DNA of 64,000 nt from Limanda limanda (GCF_963576545.1 NC_083648.1:21191654-21255653), one strand, 5' to 3'; shown: positions 1 to 11,552, numbered from the stretch's first letter. The notes: generated by a model from the sequence alone, not told the origin. Numbers and translations: made by a program.

Positions 1-2402
1 TTTTGAACACTTATGCAACTCATTAATGTCTTGTCCTGGTTATAGGTAAAGGTGAGTGGTTATTATATTGCTATATATTTTGAACATTGTATTTTATTCC
101 TGATATATTTGAATCTTGTGGTTTGCTAAGGTGCTGCACAGTCAAGCTCATTTTAAGCACTCTAGGCCAGTGCCTGTTCTAAACCTGCTGGCATGGAAAG
201 AGCTGTTTGCTAAAACTATGTAAATGCCAGTTCCAGGTCTCTTTCTGAAACTGTAAAAGTAATCGACCTGCTTCAAATAAAGATTGGACTGCTGGACTCA
301 GTCGGCAGAACCCTGAAGCTGCAAAACGGCTGCTGTACAAAAATCTGTTCACCGGTTTATTTAAAGTTCAGTGAAGCTCGACTCAGTGCACAAAAGTGGA
401 AATGATCAGAAACATAATTTACATTGATGAGTCCCAGTATCCACAGTGAAAGATCACTTTATTCATTCTGGTGTCCAAATCCCATCAGATTCAACACTGC
501 ACTTCCCTGGGCCCTGAACAACTTCACAAGTGTGAAGCTGATAAGATGCACGTTTCTTAAGATATATGATCTACAATGAGAAAGTAACAAAATCCATCAC
601 ATAATGACAGTGTAAAGAAACTATAACATTATGATTTGAAAGGTTTGTGTAGTGTTGAGTACCATAAAATTTGAAATACACTAGTACCTGAGTAAATGTA
701 CTTTCTTTCACTGCTCACAATTAGATTGTGATATGTCTTTTCTGTCTCTCGTCTACTGGAAGGAAAATGTCATTAACTAACATTCATTCTGAGTAATGGC
801 AGATCAGGAAAAAAATAGGGAATTAATTTCCACTGTCGATAGAGAGTCATTTCTTTCTTGTCTACGCTTGTTTCCTCTGTGAGACAAGTGGAAAATTGTG
901 ACTGTGTATTTACTATCTTTGTTATTTTTATGCCACAATTGATAAAAAAATAAAACATATTCATACACATGTGTAAACTTGTCTTTCACAGAGCTGGAAT
1001 GTGTTGTGAAAGTTGAGTTTCGTTTCTGGGATCAGCCTGAACCGTCATGTAAGTTAAGTTTCATTTCTGGGTTTTGCCCACATTTTTCCAGGAAACTGAC
1101 GACCATAAAACGGCTTTGTAGCCCCATTAAAAAGCAAGGGACTTCTGGGACATCCTTGACACCCTTCACAGAGCAAATTGAGAGGCTTGGAATAATTGTT
1201 TGTTAATTCGCTGGCTGTGGGGGCTGTGTGTAGAAGCTTAATCCAACAAATGAAGACTGGACCAAATCCAATATGTTCAGGCATCGAAATCAAATAACCT
1301 CATTGTAGCCTGCCAAATGAATTATCTGCGTCCGTGGGGGGGAAGGAGCTCAGGATTTTGTTTCTCGGGAGAATATAGGCTTGGAAAAAGATGGCAAGCA
1401 CGAAGATCATAAAAACAGGAGATATAAATGTCAGAAGGATGTTTAACCTTGGAGGAATTGTCTGACATTTTTGGGAAGGACTCCTTATGTGCTGCTTCTA
1501 TTAGAGTCAGACAAGAAGATGGTGAAAAATTGCTTTACAGAAGCTGCTTGAAAGCACTTTGTTTAGCATAGCATTCGTATACTTTATATCTTGTTTGTTT
1601 TGTAAATACAAAAACCAATATGAGGCATAGACTGTATGTAAAGAAGGACGACAAGTCTCCATTTCCTCCCACTATCCAGACATGAAGACAAAATAGCCTA
1701 GATACAAATGCTGCCTTCATGTGCCGATAGGTCCTAATTGAAGCTGTGCAATAGCGATCGGGGGATGGAAACATGAACACTTGAACAAACAGCAGGGTGA
1801 TATGAACTACTGTAAATGACCAAAACCATCTTTGAGTACAATTTATTACATGTATATTTGACTTTTTAGGATGGAGGAGGCAGGTTTTATGACCTCTACT
1901 GCAGCCATCCACCAGGGGGCAATAAATACGCTTTGGCTTTACTTTGAGGAGGCACTCATGTCTGTGATGAGAAGTGGTTTTCCCCCATAAACGTGTCAGG
2001 TGGTGATCTATAGTGGTGCTGGTGGGGTTACCCTTGGAAAGAGCCCGTCTAACTGTTTCCCCTTGACTCCAGCCCTTATGCTAACCAGCTGCTGGCTGTA
2101 GCTTCATAGTTACTTAACAGTAATGAGCAGTATCTATTCTCATATCTTTTTGCCAAGAAAGCAAATATGTCCATTTTCAAATTGTGACAGAAGGTCAAAT
2201 TAATTTTGAGTATCTGGAGGTTTGTGCATGTGAGAAAGTAAACAAATCCTGTTGGGATGTAGAAGAATATATAGAACATCAGCATATAGGTCAATATTCT
2301 TCATGCATTTTTGTTTCAGTAAATTCAGTTTTATTAGGATGATCCAACAAACCAGCAGGCAACTACATGGTTAATATCTAGACCATCTGAATCCAACTAA
2401 CG
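1..2402. other. upstream non-coding region
   Basis: No reading frame here has domain motifs or a convincing exon chain. The only structures noted are a possible small exon at 992-1048 and the dispersed repeat at 2040-2180. Confidence 0.5.
2040..2180 (+). repeat. dispersed teleost repeat, copy 1
   Basis: It carries GTTTCC-CCTTGACTCCAG, then CTTATGCTAACCAGCTGCTGGCTGTAGCTTC and a tail with GCCAAGAAAGCAAATATG. The same order of motifs recurs near 36.32 kb and 61.29 kb. The family is common in fish genomes; class uncertain. Confidence 0.55.
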
Positions 2403-2412
2403 CCCACGTGGG
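2403..2412 (+). promoter_or_regulatory. palindromic E-box upstream of pigr
   Basis: CCCACGTGGG is a 10-bp perfect palindrome around the USF-type E-box CACGTG, ending 82 bp before the pigr ATG. An E-box of this type that binds USF is a known feature of the mammalian PIGR promoter. A kB-like sequence (GGGGAAACTTC) follows at about 2466-2476. No TATA box is evident. The promoter call is inference. Confidence 0.5.
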
Positions 2413-2493
2413 AAGTTGTCACTGCGGAACCTGAAGTCTGTGTTTACAAAGGGGGAGAACTGATTTGGGGAAACTTCACACTGTGTCTGAAAC

Positions 2494-2542
2494 ATGCCGC
2501 AACTCTTCACACTCACTCTCAGCCTATTACCATGGATCTCAG
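2494..2542 (+). CDS. pigr: pigr coding exon 1: signal peptide
   Basis: The ATG at 2494 opens a hydrophobic leader (MPQLFTLTLSLLPWIS). The exon ends at AG|GTAATT in phase 1 and joins exon 2 to make an uninterrupted signal peptide, which decides this start. The frame before 3181 in exon 2 is intron read-through. Confidence 0.8.
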
Positions 2543-5500
2543 GTAATTACTGTGACTGCTGTCAAATGATTCTAGTAGTTTTTCAATAATCATTTGCAGC
2601 TTATTTATGTCTGCTGGTAACTGATGAAAAGTATTTCTAAGGAGGATTAATGTATTCAGCTGCCACCTCACTTTATTTTGTGCTTTTGGCAAATCCTAGT
2701 CCGACAAGGCAACATATGTTTCCTATGATTCATTTCTCTTTAGAGTTTTATCCATTCCCTGTATTTATCATTTGTTAATGCCAAAGTAGAAGGGGTTTTA
2801 AAGTTGCTGCAAGAGCCAAAGGAGGCTTTTGTGTGTTTTTTTATCCAATCTTCCGAGCTTCTGTATTGTTTGCCCCAAAGCTAAACTACGTTTGATGTTT
2901 ATTTTGTCGAGTCCTCAAAAGCCTCTTCTATTTGTCCCCAAAAATTCTGTATTATAGAGGGATAATCCCATTTTGGAATAAGAAGTATGGAGAGGGAACT
3001 TAAAAGGAGGAAGTGATTTGTTACAGTGGAAAGTGAAACCGTAAATATTGTACTAAATGTTGCTCAAGGCCATTTCACTGTTCCTCAGTCACAGATAAGA
3101 AAACACTGAGCGACTGTTCTGTTCTGACGGCCGATGTTCAAGCTTGTGGTCAGTGTTCAATCATCTCCACTTTCCTTCAGCTTTCCTCTGTGGGGTTACT
3201 ACAGCTGAAGAGTTTGAAGTCCTTGAGGGTCGATCGCTCACAGTCCCGTGTCATTACGACCCTCAGTATGCCGGCTACGTGAAATACTGGTGTAAGGGGA
3301 GCATGAGGGATTTCTGCACCAGCTTAGCCCGAACAGATGACCCCCGTGCCATCAACCCTGCTGTGGATAAAGTGAGCATTTTCGACGACCCGGTCCAGCT
3401 GGTGTTCACGGTGACCATGAACAACCTGAAGGAGCACGACTCTGGGTGGTACATCTGCGGCGTGGAAATAGGTGGTGTATGGAGCCGAGATGCTGCCACA
3501 TACCCTTACATCAAGGTTATTCATGGTGAGTGGTGGTGATATTCTGAACTCATAAATCAATATTTATCCCCGGAGAGAAAAAACAACGTGTACTTCAGAT
3601 GGTTTGATTACAAATGCAGGCTATTGATATGAGTTGATCTTTTTCTTGCAGGTATGTCAGTAGTGAACAACATTCTGACAGGAGAAGAAGGGAGCAGTGT
3701 TTCAGTTGAATGCCTCTACAGTGAGAGATACAGGTGTTTGATTTTACCATTCATATCAAGTTTAGTTTAGTTTGGTCAGATTTATGGATGTTTTACCCAT
3801 ATATAATTATATAAAAATTAAATGAAACAATCTTATCTCAACTTCATTTGAAAATTTAAGTTAAATTGCCTCCCAAATTACAAGTTAACACTGCAACTTG
3901 AGAAAGCAAATGGTGTGAATTTAGTTTGTTATCTTCACTTGAAAATGTTTGTTGAGGGATTAAATTTAAGTGTTGTATGTTAGAGAAAGCAAGGTTTCAT
4001 GAATGGATAATGTACACATAGTTGTTTTAATTCAGAGTATGAGGTTCAAACAATGAATGATCATTAAATAATTTTTTTCTCAGCCTTAAATCTAATCAAA
4101 AATGATCTTTAAGTTGAGTCTGCATATGTTTTCAAGGCAGTAATTGAACATAACTCTTTAAGTTGAACAACCTTGAGCATTTTTAAAGTGCATCTGCAAG
4201 GAAAACAACATTTACAAACTAAACTCACTAAACATGGTTATTTGTTAGAAATCTTCAATCCAAGTCAGACGCTGATGGACAGTCTGTCCCCTCTGTCTGC
4301 TGTGTCTGTTTGCCAACAGAGAGAGTGAGAAGAAGTGGTGTCGGAGTGGAGACTGGAGCTCCTGTCTGTCGACGGGTTCTGAAGGGAGCTACGAAGACAC
4401 TTCAGTGGCCATCAGTGATGACAGAACTAAGGCTTTCACTGTCACCTTAAAGAATCTGCAGATGAGAGACATTGGCTGGTACTGGTGTTCTTCAGGATAC
4501 CAGAAGATAGCTGTGCAGGTGCTGGTCACACCACGACCCACGACAAGTAGGTTGACAAACGTGTTTCACATCAAATCTCTGCATTTGTTGGGAATCTAGA
4601 GCAGTGTTTTTTAACCTTTAACAGTCGTGATCCAACAGTATAATCAATATAATCACAGTTTTCTTTTTCCCCCATCCCTCAATTCAGAGGATGGGTTGGG
4701 TCGCTGGTGCCACTGCACCGTGAGTGTGTAATGCAGCCCCTGTTGGATTCGATGGAGAAGCCGATATGTGTTTCTCCGTAGTCAGTCAATCAATTGATCA
4801 ATCTATAAAATTGTATTTCTACAGCCCAAATTCACAAAGAGTGAAGAAAAACTACCGAAAAAACCTTTGAACAGCGAGAAAAATGTAAAGGCCGGCAGAA
4901 ACAATTGAATGTTCAAAAAATTCTAAGTCTAGAACATTTTATTTTGAAAATATTCTATTATTTTCTTCTTCACAACCACCTGGGAATTTTCTCGCAACTC
5001 CTCAAAGGGGTTGGGACCCCCAGGTTGAAATCGCTGATCTAGACAAGTTAGTGTTTAGTCTCATTTGATTATTTGTTGAAGCTGCACAAGACAGGATTGT
5101 TATCGAAAGCATTTAATATATTGTTAACACTTTGGGGCAAAGGAACAGGCAAACACGACACTGACATACTGTCACCATAAAGTTGAAATGCCAGAAGTTT
5201 TAGCACACAGCCTGACTACCCACACACAGAGCAACTTTAGCAAAACATTCCAAAAGTTCTTCTTAATCCATGGTCTACTGAGGACAAAATCACACGTACA
5301 AATTTGACTCACTGTGATTCCAGCGCTTTTGTCCTGGAGCTCCAATGGAAGTTTTCCATAATTCACAGTTTAAAACTACATTGATACTCAGTCAGGCGCA
5401 CTGCTCCCCTTATATTCAATCAAGCTGCACCAAATTTCAAACACTGATACAATTTTGAAAAACACCTCTTGCATTAAAGAAAGTGAATAAAAAACATGGG

Positions 5501-7756
5501 TATATCCTCTGATCCTGCTTCCAAACAATTTCCGTGGAAATATATTCAGTTGTTTTTGTGTAATCGTGTGTAATCACACAAACCAACCAACCAACAGAGG
5601 AGAGGTGAAAAGTTCGTACTGTTGGCCACGTTTTATCTGATATCGGACATTTCACCATTATTACAGAAACTTATGAAACACATTGATCTCTGCTGCTTTA
5701 AAAGTACTGAGTCTACCAAAGCCAAAATCTCACCATCCAAGCTTTCAATGTGATGTTTCATTGTGGGAAACATCTGCCGAGCGTATAGGGAATAGAAACC
5801 AGACAACTCAGTGAACTGTGAGTTATTTACGTTGGGATCTGACTCGCTTCTTGAAATTCCAAAATGTCACTGAGCTCTATTCAAACCAGGGCATTGTAGA
5901 TAAGAAAGGAGGCACAATTGTCTGACTTATGGCCTTTTCCCCCCCATGTCAATTTTCAAGCTGCTGAAATGACAAATAGACACGTCCGAGCGTTGAAGAT
6001 CAATATGTGTTTGTGGCATACCACTGAGGCTCTCAGGTCTCTAGCTGTATTGATTATTACAAGTCACATATCAAGGGTATTGATGGCAGAGGTCTGTGTT
6101 TACTGCTGCTGCCTAAAACTGTACATCATTTTTCAGCTTTTTGTATAATATCTTTATCCCCGCAGCGACATCTGTTACACTCCCACCCACAGCGTGTCAG
6201 TCTGATGACCTCCTGCCTCCACCCAGACACATCTCCAAGGACTCCTGGAACGGTCAAGGGTAAGAGTCAAGCACTTCTTTACGATTCCACTTCCCCCACA
6301 TTGAATATTTACACTTTGCATTTACACATGAATTGCCACTCCTTTACCATGCCTCCTATGTTTGATGTGATGCTGCTCACACTGTTAACCATTATGGATG
6401 GTTCTCCTTGCCATCACGATGGAGTTCACCCAAGCTCAGCTCCGCCAAGCGCAGATAATGATCGTACTATTCTTGCAGAGGAATATCCATCCGTCATCAT
6501 CTCGGCCGTTGTGTTACAATGTCAGGACGGTTAAAGTATCAACCGGAGATGCAGTGGACTGGCTGTAAAGATCACTACGGCTGTGTCCGAAATCACCCAC
6601 TCGCTCACTACCCCCTACTCACTGTATGGACTTTTACAATGAGGACTACAAGGTGACCTCAACGGCAAAATAAAAAAATGCTTTTGGAAACTAATTGCTG
6701 CAATTTCTCTTCGCTGGTTGTCACAGGATAACACATTGGCCAGTGCGAAATCCCATAATACATTTTAAATGTTTAATTAACACTTTGGGAGTTATACTTT
6801 TAGGTACAAAAAAACAAGTTGAATGACCATGTTTAAATGTAGAAATAAACGTATTTGCTGCAGTTTGTGCTGTGATGTGCTGCTCGGCTCTTATTAGATA
6901 ATTTACCTTATGAATTTGTCTCGTGCAGCTCATTAAAACTCTCTATTGTCATCAGAAATATTAGGGATCCACTTGTCTCTATCCGCATGATAGCTCCGAT
7001 GTTTTTTGAAGAGAATAAGAAGGAGTAGAATCACGTGAGAGAGACGGCTCCCTCCTCTCGTCTCAATGCTGTGAGCATGATAGTAAATATTGCTTGGTTG
7101 GTGACCATTGGTTGTGCACTACTTTTCATAATGCATTGTGGGAAACGATGAGTCCACATAGTGTCCTGTAAGGGGTATAAAAATATGCTCCTAGCATGCG
7201 GACGGCACTCCTAAATGGCAAATTCCCTATATAGTGATTAGTGAGTGATTTCTGTTGTTTGTGTTTTAGATTCGTCCTGAAGTCTTTGATGGTTTGCTCC
7301 TCTCTGGTGCTCGTGGTTGGTTTGTCGCTATTGACAAGAAAGATGTGGAAACGTCACAGTAAGGCAACTTCTCATTTCTTTGCATATTATAAATCAGAGG
7401 CAGAATCCTTTTTTGGGCTATGAAATGTTGTGAATGCATTAAATATACCTGAGTAAGTGTATTTGCATCGTTATTTGTGGCTTAAAGATGCTCACTGTGT
7501 GTTTCCAGAGCAGGATCCTCTGCTGAGACAAGCTAAAGAGATGAAAGCAAGGCGTAATGTAAGCCTCCATTAAAAGATCTGTCATCACTCTATTTCACAC
7601 CGTTTGAAAACGTTATTATCAAGGATCTGCTCTGGTGATTATAGCGCTCATTTTTCTTTTCTTCTCCCACAGGAGTATTCAAGGGATGTAGGTGACCTGC
7701 ATGATACTTCTGTCATTTACCATAACAAGGATTCCCAGGAGGTTTTTATGCACTGA
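2494..7756 (+). CDS. pigr: polymeric immunoglobulin receptor (fish two-domain pIgR / CD300-like), complete, 8 coding exons
   Basis: In fish pIgR binds polymeric immunoglobulin and carries it across mucosal epithelium. I joined exons 2494-2542, 3181-3525, 3652-3733, 4320-4546, 6166-6259, 7270-7358, 7509-7558 and 7673-7756. All introns are GT-AG and the total is 1020 nt, giving 339 residues and a stop. Seen: signal peptide 1 to about 24; V-type Ig domain D1 about 26-128 (C40, W53-C54, C62, D-S-G-W-Y-x-C ending at C109); D2 about 133-228 (C152, W165-C166, C174, W-Y-W-C ending at C215); Thr/Pro stalk about 229-262; TM about 268-287; tail 288-339. The extra cysteines and the KYWCK motif are typical of the pIgR/CD300 group, and two Ig domains in about 335-340 residues fits fish pIgR rather than five-domain mammalian pIgR. 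A CD300-like (CMRF35-like) paralogue is the alternative name. Confidence 0.85.
3181..3525 (+). CDS. pigr: pigr coding exon 2: Ig domain D1
   Basis: The acceptor TTCCTTCAG lies before 3181 and the donor CATG|GTGAGT after 3525; both ends are phase 1. One exon holds the end of the signal peptide and the whole first V domain, with a C-H-Y-D-P motif, K-Y-W-C-K and D-S-G-W-Y-I-C. Phase-1 flanks are usual for Ig-domain exons. Confidence 0.9.
3652..3733 (+). CDS. pigr: pigr coding exon 3: first part of Ig domain D2
   Basis: The acceptor TTCTTGCAG precedes 3652; the exon begins in phase 1 and ends in phase 2 at CAG|GTGTTT. It encodes residues 132-158 plus part of 159, including the first cysteine (V-E-C-L-Y). 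The domain continues in exon 4, so D2 is split by an intron although D1 is not. Confidence 0.82.
4320..4546 (+). CDS. pigr: pigr coding exon 4: rest of Ig domain D2 and start of stalk
   Basis: The acceptor GCCAACAG precedes 4320 and the donor ACAA|GTAGGT follows 4546. It supplies K-K-W-C-R, C174, G-W-Y-W-C and the closing beta strand, then a T-P-R-P-T-T stalk. It starts in phase 2, matching exon 3, and ends in phase 1. Confidence 0.85.
4602..5036 (+). mobile_element. hAT-like MITE in pigr intron 4
   Basis: The ends form imperfect terminal inverted repeats: CAGTGTTTTTTAACCT on the left and, reversed, CAGCGATTTCAACCT on the right. The flanks are 8-bp near-identical repeats, ATCTAGAG (4594-4601) and ATCTAGAC (5037-5044). 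CAGTG-type ends and an 8-bp target duplication are hAT hallmarks. It is 435 bp and carries no coding capacity. Orientation is arbitrary. Confidence 0.75.
4781..4900. repeat. dispersed LINE-tail-like fragment inside the MITE
   Basis: A stretch with AATCTATAAAATTGTATTTC, then 'ACAGCCCAAATTCACAAA' and 'GAAAAACTACCGAAAAAACC', resembles the widespread teleost repeat whose end reads TTTATTTGTATAGCCCA. It appears nested in the hAT-like element. Assignment is by memory of the family. Confidence 0.45.
5045..6165 (+). other. rest of pigr intron 4, nothing further recognised
   Basis: Between the MITE and exon 5 I see AT-rich intron sequence with no repeat, RNA gene or open frame with coding character. 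Confidence 0.5.
6166..6259 (+). CDS. pigr: pigr coding exon 5: extracellular stalk
   Basis: The acceptor ATCCCCGCAG precedes 6166 and the donor AGG|GTAAGAG follows 6259. It encodes a Thr/Ser/Pro-rich stalk with one cysteine (C245) and a basic/Trp stretch just outside the membrane. Phases 1 in and 2 out agree with the neighbouring exons. Confidence 0.72.
7270..7358 (+). CDS. pigr: pigr coding exon 6: transmembrane helix
   Basis: The acceptor TGTTTTAG precedes 7270 and the donor CACA|GTAAGG follows 7358. The translation is one hydrophobic helix (LMVCSSLVLVVGLSLL) followed by a basic stop-transfer cluster, R-K-M-W-K-R-H. Lys270 sits at the outer edge of the helix. Confidence 0.85.
7509..7558 (+). 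CDS. pigr: pigr coding exon 7: cytoplasmic tail, first part
   Basis: The acceptor GTTTCCAG precedes 7509 and the donor AAT|GTAAGC follows 7558; phase 1 in, phase 0 out. It encodes a short basic segment (K-Q-D-P-L-L-R-Q-A-K-E-M-K) that contains a D-P-L-L dileucine-like sequence. Confidence 0.75.
7673..7756 (+). CDS. pigr: pigr coding exon 8: end of cytoplasmic tail and stop
   Basis: The acceptor TTCTCCCACAG precedes 7673; the frame is open for 27 codons and ends with TGA at 7754-7756. The tail holds Tyr314 and Tyr328; the second lies in V-I-Y-H-N-K, a YxN-type site rather than a canonical ITIM. Confidence 0.78.
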   Translation, partial: EYSRDVGDLHDTSVIYHNKDSQEVFMH

Positions 7757-7948
7757 GCTTGTTTGTACTCATGGAGTCTGTGAAGTGTTTATTCTTGCTC
7801 TGATTCGGTAACTGAATGTAATTTGTAATATCACTGCAGGAACACATGCTTTATTTGTATATTACATAAAGCAGCATATTGAAAGACATTTATGATGATT
7901 TCTGAAAACTACTTTCTGTACACAATTGGTAGAGTCTAGACATCTTAG

Positions 7949-7950
<2 letters not shown>

Positions 7951-8004
<54 letters not shown>

Positions 8005-8005
8005 A
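7951..8005. repeat. (TA)n microsatellite
   Basis: About 22 TA units, broken once by a G near 7994, downstream of the pigr stop. Confidence 0.95.
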
Positions 8006-9052
8006 ATATTTTCAGACCTACACTAAAATGTAGATAATCTCCTAAAAATCTGGAAAATGTCAGGAAGATCTCATTTGCGAACATAGCAGAAGAAGTTTAT
8101 AAAATGAAAAAAACAACAAAATGGCAACAAATATCTCAGGATTAAAAAGCGGTGTCATACATGATGAAGACATCAATGAAGATGTTAAAGCTGTAAGATT
8201 TAGGTGAAAGGGATCTATTGGTAGACATTGGATATACAATAATGCCATTGACGTTTTTACTTGTGTGTTTCAATTGTACAAATGGTTTCCTTACCCTAAA
8301 ATGAGCTCTTTATATTTAAATACTTTATAGTTACATCGGCTGCAGGTCCTCTTGACGTAGGCTGATTTTTTTTTTTACAGTAGCCCATTGAAGACAAACT
8401 CAACACCTTCTGAGTTTTTATGACAGTTGAAGGCTACCATAGGTTCTCTTTCATGTTTGGAAGGGGAGGGTGAGGTGGAAGGTATTCAGCTGCAACATGC
8501 AACTTCACCACTAGATGTCACTAAATTCTACAAGATGAACCTTTAAGATTTTGGTGAAAGGGGCCGACAGTGGTGTTGATGTGCTGTAAACAAAAACATG
8601 TTATCTCTGCAGCAGAATTATTACGCCCTGCCTCTACCTGCTGCACCCCCCCTCACCTGAACGCCTTGGAGATTGTGTTGTTGATAAAGCACCTGACCTG
8701 AGAATCTGCTGATGTGTTGTTCATGTGTGAATGATAAACCCCAGAGAAAGTCTGGACTCAATTCTGCGACATTCTACGGGGTTCATGTTTGAAAATGGCT
8801 TATCTCTAATTTAACATCTATTTTCTATTATATAGGCGTGTGGTCTCCTCTTTAACTTTGGCCATAACTACCACTCAAGTCACTTATATTATTTTTTAGG
8901 AGTTGTTGAGTTTGAGTATTTTCGGGGCCAAGGGGGATTTCTCCACTATTAAATACTGACACTTCAATTTAAAGCTCTGTATTTCTTATTATATTCAATG
9001 GAAAGAACTTGTTGCAAGTGGGAAATTGTTCATTTTGTTTCTTAATTTGAAG

Positions 9053-9058
9053 AATAAA
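9053..9058 (+). other. candidate pigr polyadenylation signal
   Basis: An AATAAA lies 1.3 kb after the pigr stop; ATTAAA variants at about 8141 and 8949 and the AATAAATAAATAA run at about 9114 are alternatives. None can be chosen without transcripts. Between 7757 and 9053 I see only AT-rich sequence and a TA repeat. Confidence 0.3.
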
Positions 9059-9619
9059 ATCGTCTTGACAGATGTTTAATGAAAGAGGGTTGAATGTCTA
9101 ATTGGTGTAAAGTGAATAAATAAATAATGAGTCTACGTTGTCTTTACTTGAATATATGAGTTTATTACAACAGAGAAGATTCTTGGTCCAACTTGCAGTG
9201 CACAGTCAAACCAAAAACCTTGAAATACGATAGAAATATATATATGAAATGTTATCTTCTTAAGAAAAGAGGAAATAAGTGACAAAAAACATCCTGATAC
9301 GTGGCTGTGACCGAGTTCAAACTCCTGAACCAAGTTCTCCTGTCTTTATACAAATTGTGTGTACCAAGGTATTTCATCTTATTTAGTTTTTATTGAGTTA
9401 AAAGACCAGAACACCATTGCTTCATGTAAATTCATCTTTCCTTTCCCGAGGCACAACTTTCTTCTGTCCTTATAATTTATTTGTTAAATCGCATCTCATT
9501 TGAGATATATTTGCAATTTCATGCGTCAAGGATTTTTCTCTCCACAGTAGCAAAAGTGCTTGCTCTTGTAGGAACGGTTTTGTTTGTCTATAATTTAAGG
9601 GTCTCAACCTGAAAGCGTG

Positions 9620-9683
9620 TAGAGTGCCTTGAAATATGCATCTTTTAATGTGGCGCTACACAAATATAACTAAATTGAATTGA
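9620..9683 (+). repeat. retroposon 3'-tail fragment
   Basis: GTGCCTTGAAATA...GTGGCGCTACACAAATATAAC followed by AAATTGAATTGA matches the tail of the repeat at 30945-31190. It is a short 5'-truncated piece. Confidence 0.5.
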
Positions 9684-11547
9684 TGGCAAAGGCCTTAGTC
9701 ACAAATTACCTAACAGCCTGGTGTAAAAAGTTTTTTGCTTGAAATGTTGGTCACCTGAGGGCAACAGAAACAAGGACACATTATCACCTTTTAGTTTCAC
9801 AGTATTTGTAGGATTACACCACATACAGCAGATGTGAAGCAACATTAGCATATTGAATAGCGCTGATGTCTTGACGACAGGTAAATACAATCAGACTTGA
9901 GAAAAACTAAATCTGGAGGTGCTTTTTTTATTATTTGCACATGAAAAGTAAAGTAAAAATGTTGAAAATAGATATGAAATTTCCAGATAAAGTAAAGCTT
10001 TTAAGAATACAAACACAATCACTAGCAAATGTGACTATGACTTGTGTTGATTCAGTTTTAGGAACAAGGACATGCTTCCTATTTTAGCACATAAACACAG
10101 TGTGGTCATGTATCAGTATTAGGACGTAGAAGAGGTTGTGGCTCTTCACAGGTGCTGTCAATCACTCCAACCCTAACTGGATTAGACAGAGTTTATCTTA
10201 CTCTGGACATTTCAACTTTAAAGATATCTACCTCTCACTTAGTTTGTCTTTATTTTCAAGATTTCAACTTTTTTCTCGACATTTCAACTTAATTTTCAAT
10301 ATTTCCACTTTACTCTTGAAATACAAAAAAAAAAAAATAATCTTCATTCTCAGATTCTTCATGTCTGTGCCTAATAATCTACTGCAGTGTTTCCCCGATA
10401 AATCCAATATTCAGTCTACATTTACCTTTCTGAAATTTCTGTTCCTAAATGGTTGATTATGTTTTACGAGCTAGTTGTTAACTTTGATGTAGAACTGGGG
10501 CAACATAAAAGCTAAGACATAAGTAATTTATCTTTCAGGGAACATTTCTTGGAATATTTTACATAAAAATAAAATAATTGAATTCAATGTCAAGTTTTCT
10601 GAAACTATAATTCAGCAATAACCCTAATAGGTGACATGATTACAAGACTTTCTGTCCTTTTTGGAGTGTTTACTCATCCGGGCTAAACTCCCGACCACAG
10701 CCCTGACAGAAGTTCACAGATCTTAGAATTCTAGTTATTAATTACATCAGCGGTTAACACCAAGCATGATAATCAAGAAACAATAAACCCTTACATTATT
10801 AGACAGCTTCTTCTAACTGTTGCAGGGAGCTAAGTCCAGGGTGACTGAATAATCGTCATGAGCGTAAACAGTTAGTGCATCATCAGTTTTTGTTTCCACA
10901 AATTACAGTTTATGTCCTGACAAAAATGAAATGGCTAATTAATGTTTCCGCTTGGATACAGTCTGCTTGACAGTAAAGTAGTTTCGGTGAATGCTGATGA
11001 CATGAGCGCGGCGATGAGATCTTATTATGAGATTGAAACAGAAGTGAGCAAATAAAAACTGAATACATTATAAGAGGCTCACAAATTAACTGAAGGAAAC
11101 AGCTTTGCATTTCATGCTTGGACTATCTGTTGTTGCATGGATCCTCAAAGGATGTGTAAGAATTGTAGACTGAACAGTAATGAGACGACCAAAGCAGCTG
11201 TTTAACCAACCAGAGCTTGGTCGTGTCTGTGACTGAAATGAAAGAGCAGTTTGTTTTATTATGGGACAAAGAAGAATGCGCTTCAGAAGAAAACATTTTC
11301 AAATATTAATTGTTCATTAATTGTTCAGTGTCTGTTTGATCACGTAGGCTGAGAATGCTGCTGGCTTTTAAGGAAATATCCAGTTCACCAGTTTTTATTT
11401 GATGTTGGCTTTGAATCACCACAATTGTTCTTTGTAACCGCAGTAAACTGTTCTGCATTGTCAGGTGATTGCTGTCAATGAAACGAACCATGTTATCTGT
11501 ATAAATGTTTTTATAACTCTTATCTGGGCAGACTTCCTCTCTGTACA
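9684..11547. other. non-coding stretch, nothing recognised
   Basis: AT-rich DNA. The reading frames here lack motifs, splice-compatible neighbours or coding-like composition, and I can identify no repeat family. Confidence 0.5.
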
Positions 11548-11552
11548 TATGA

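Noticed and set aside
3144..3180. Extension of pigr exon 2 to the left as a separate start
   Set aside because: It is intron read-through; the exon begins after TTCCTTCAG and joins the leader exon at 2494 in frame.
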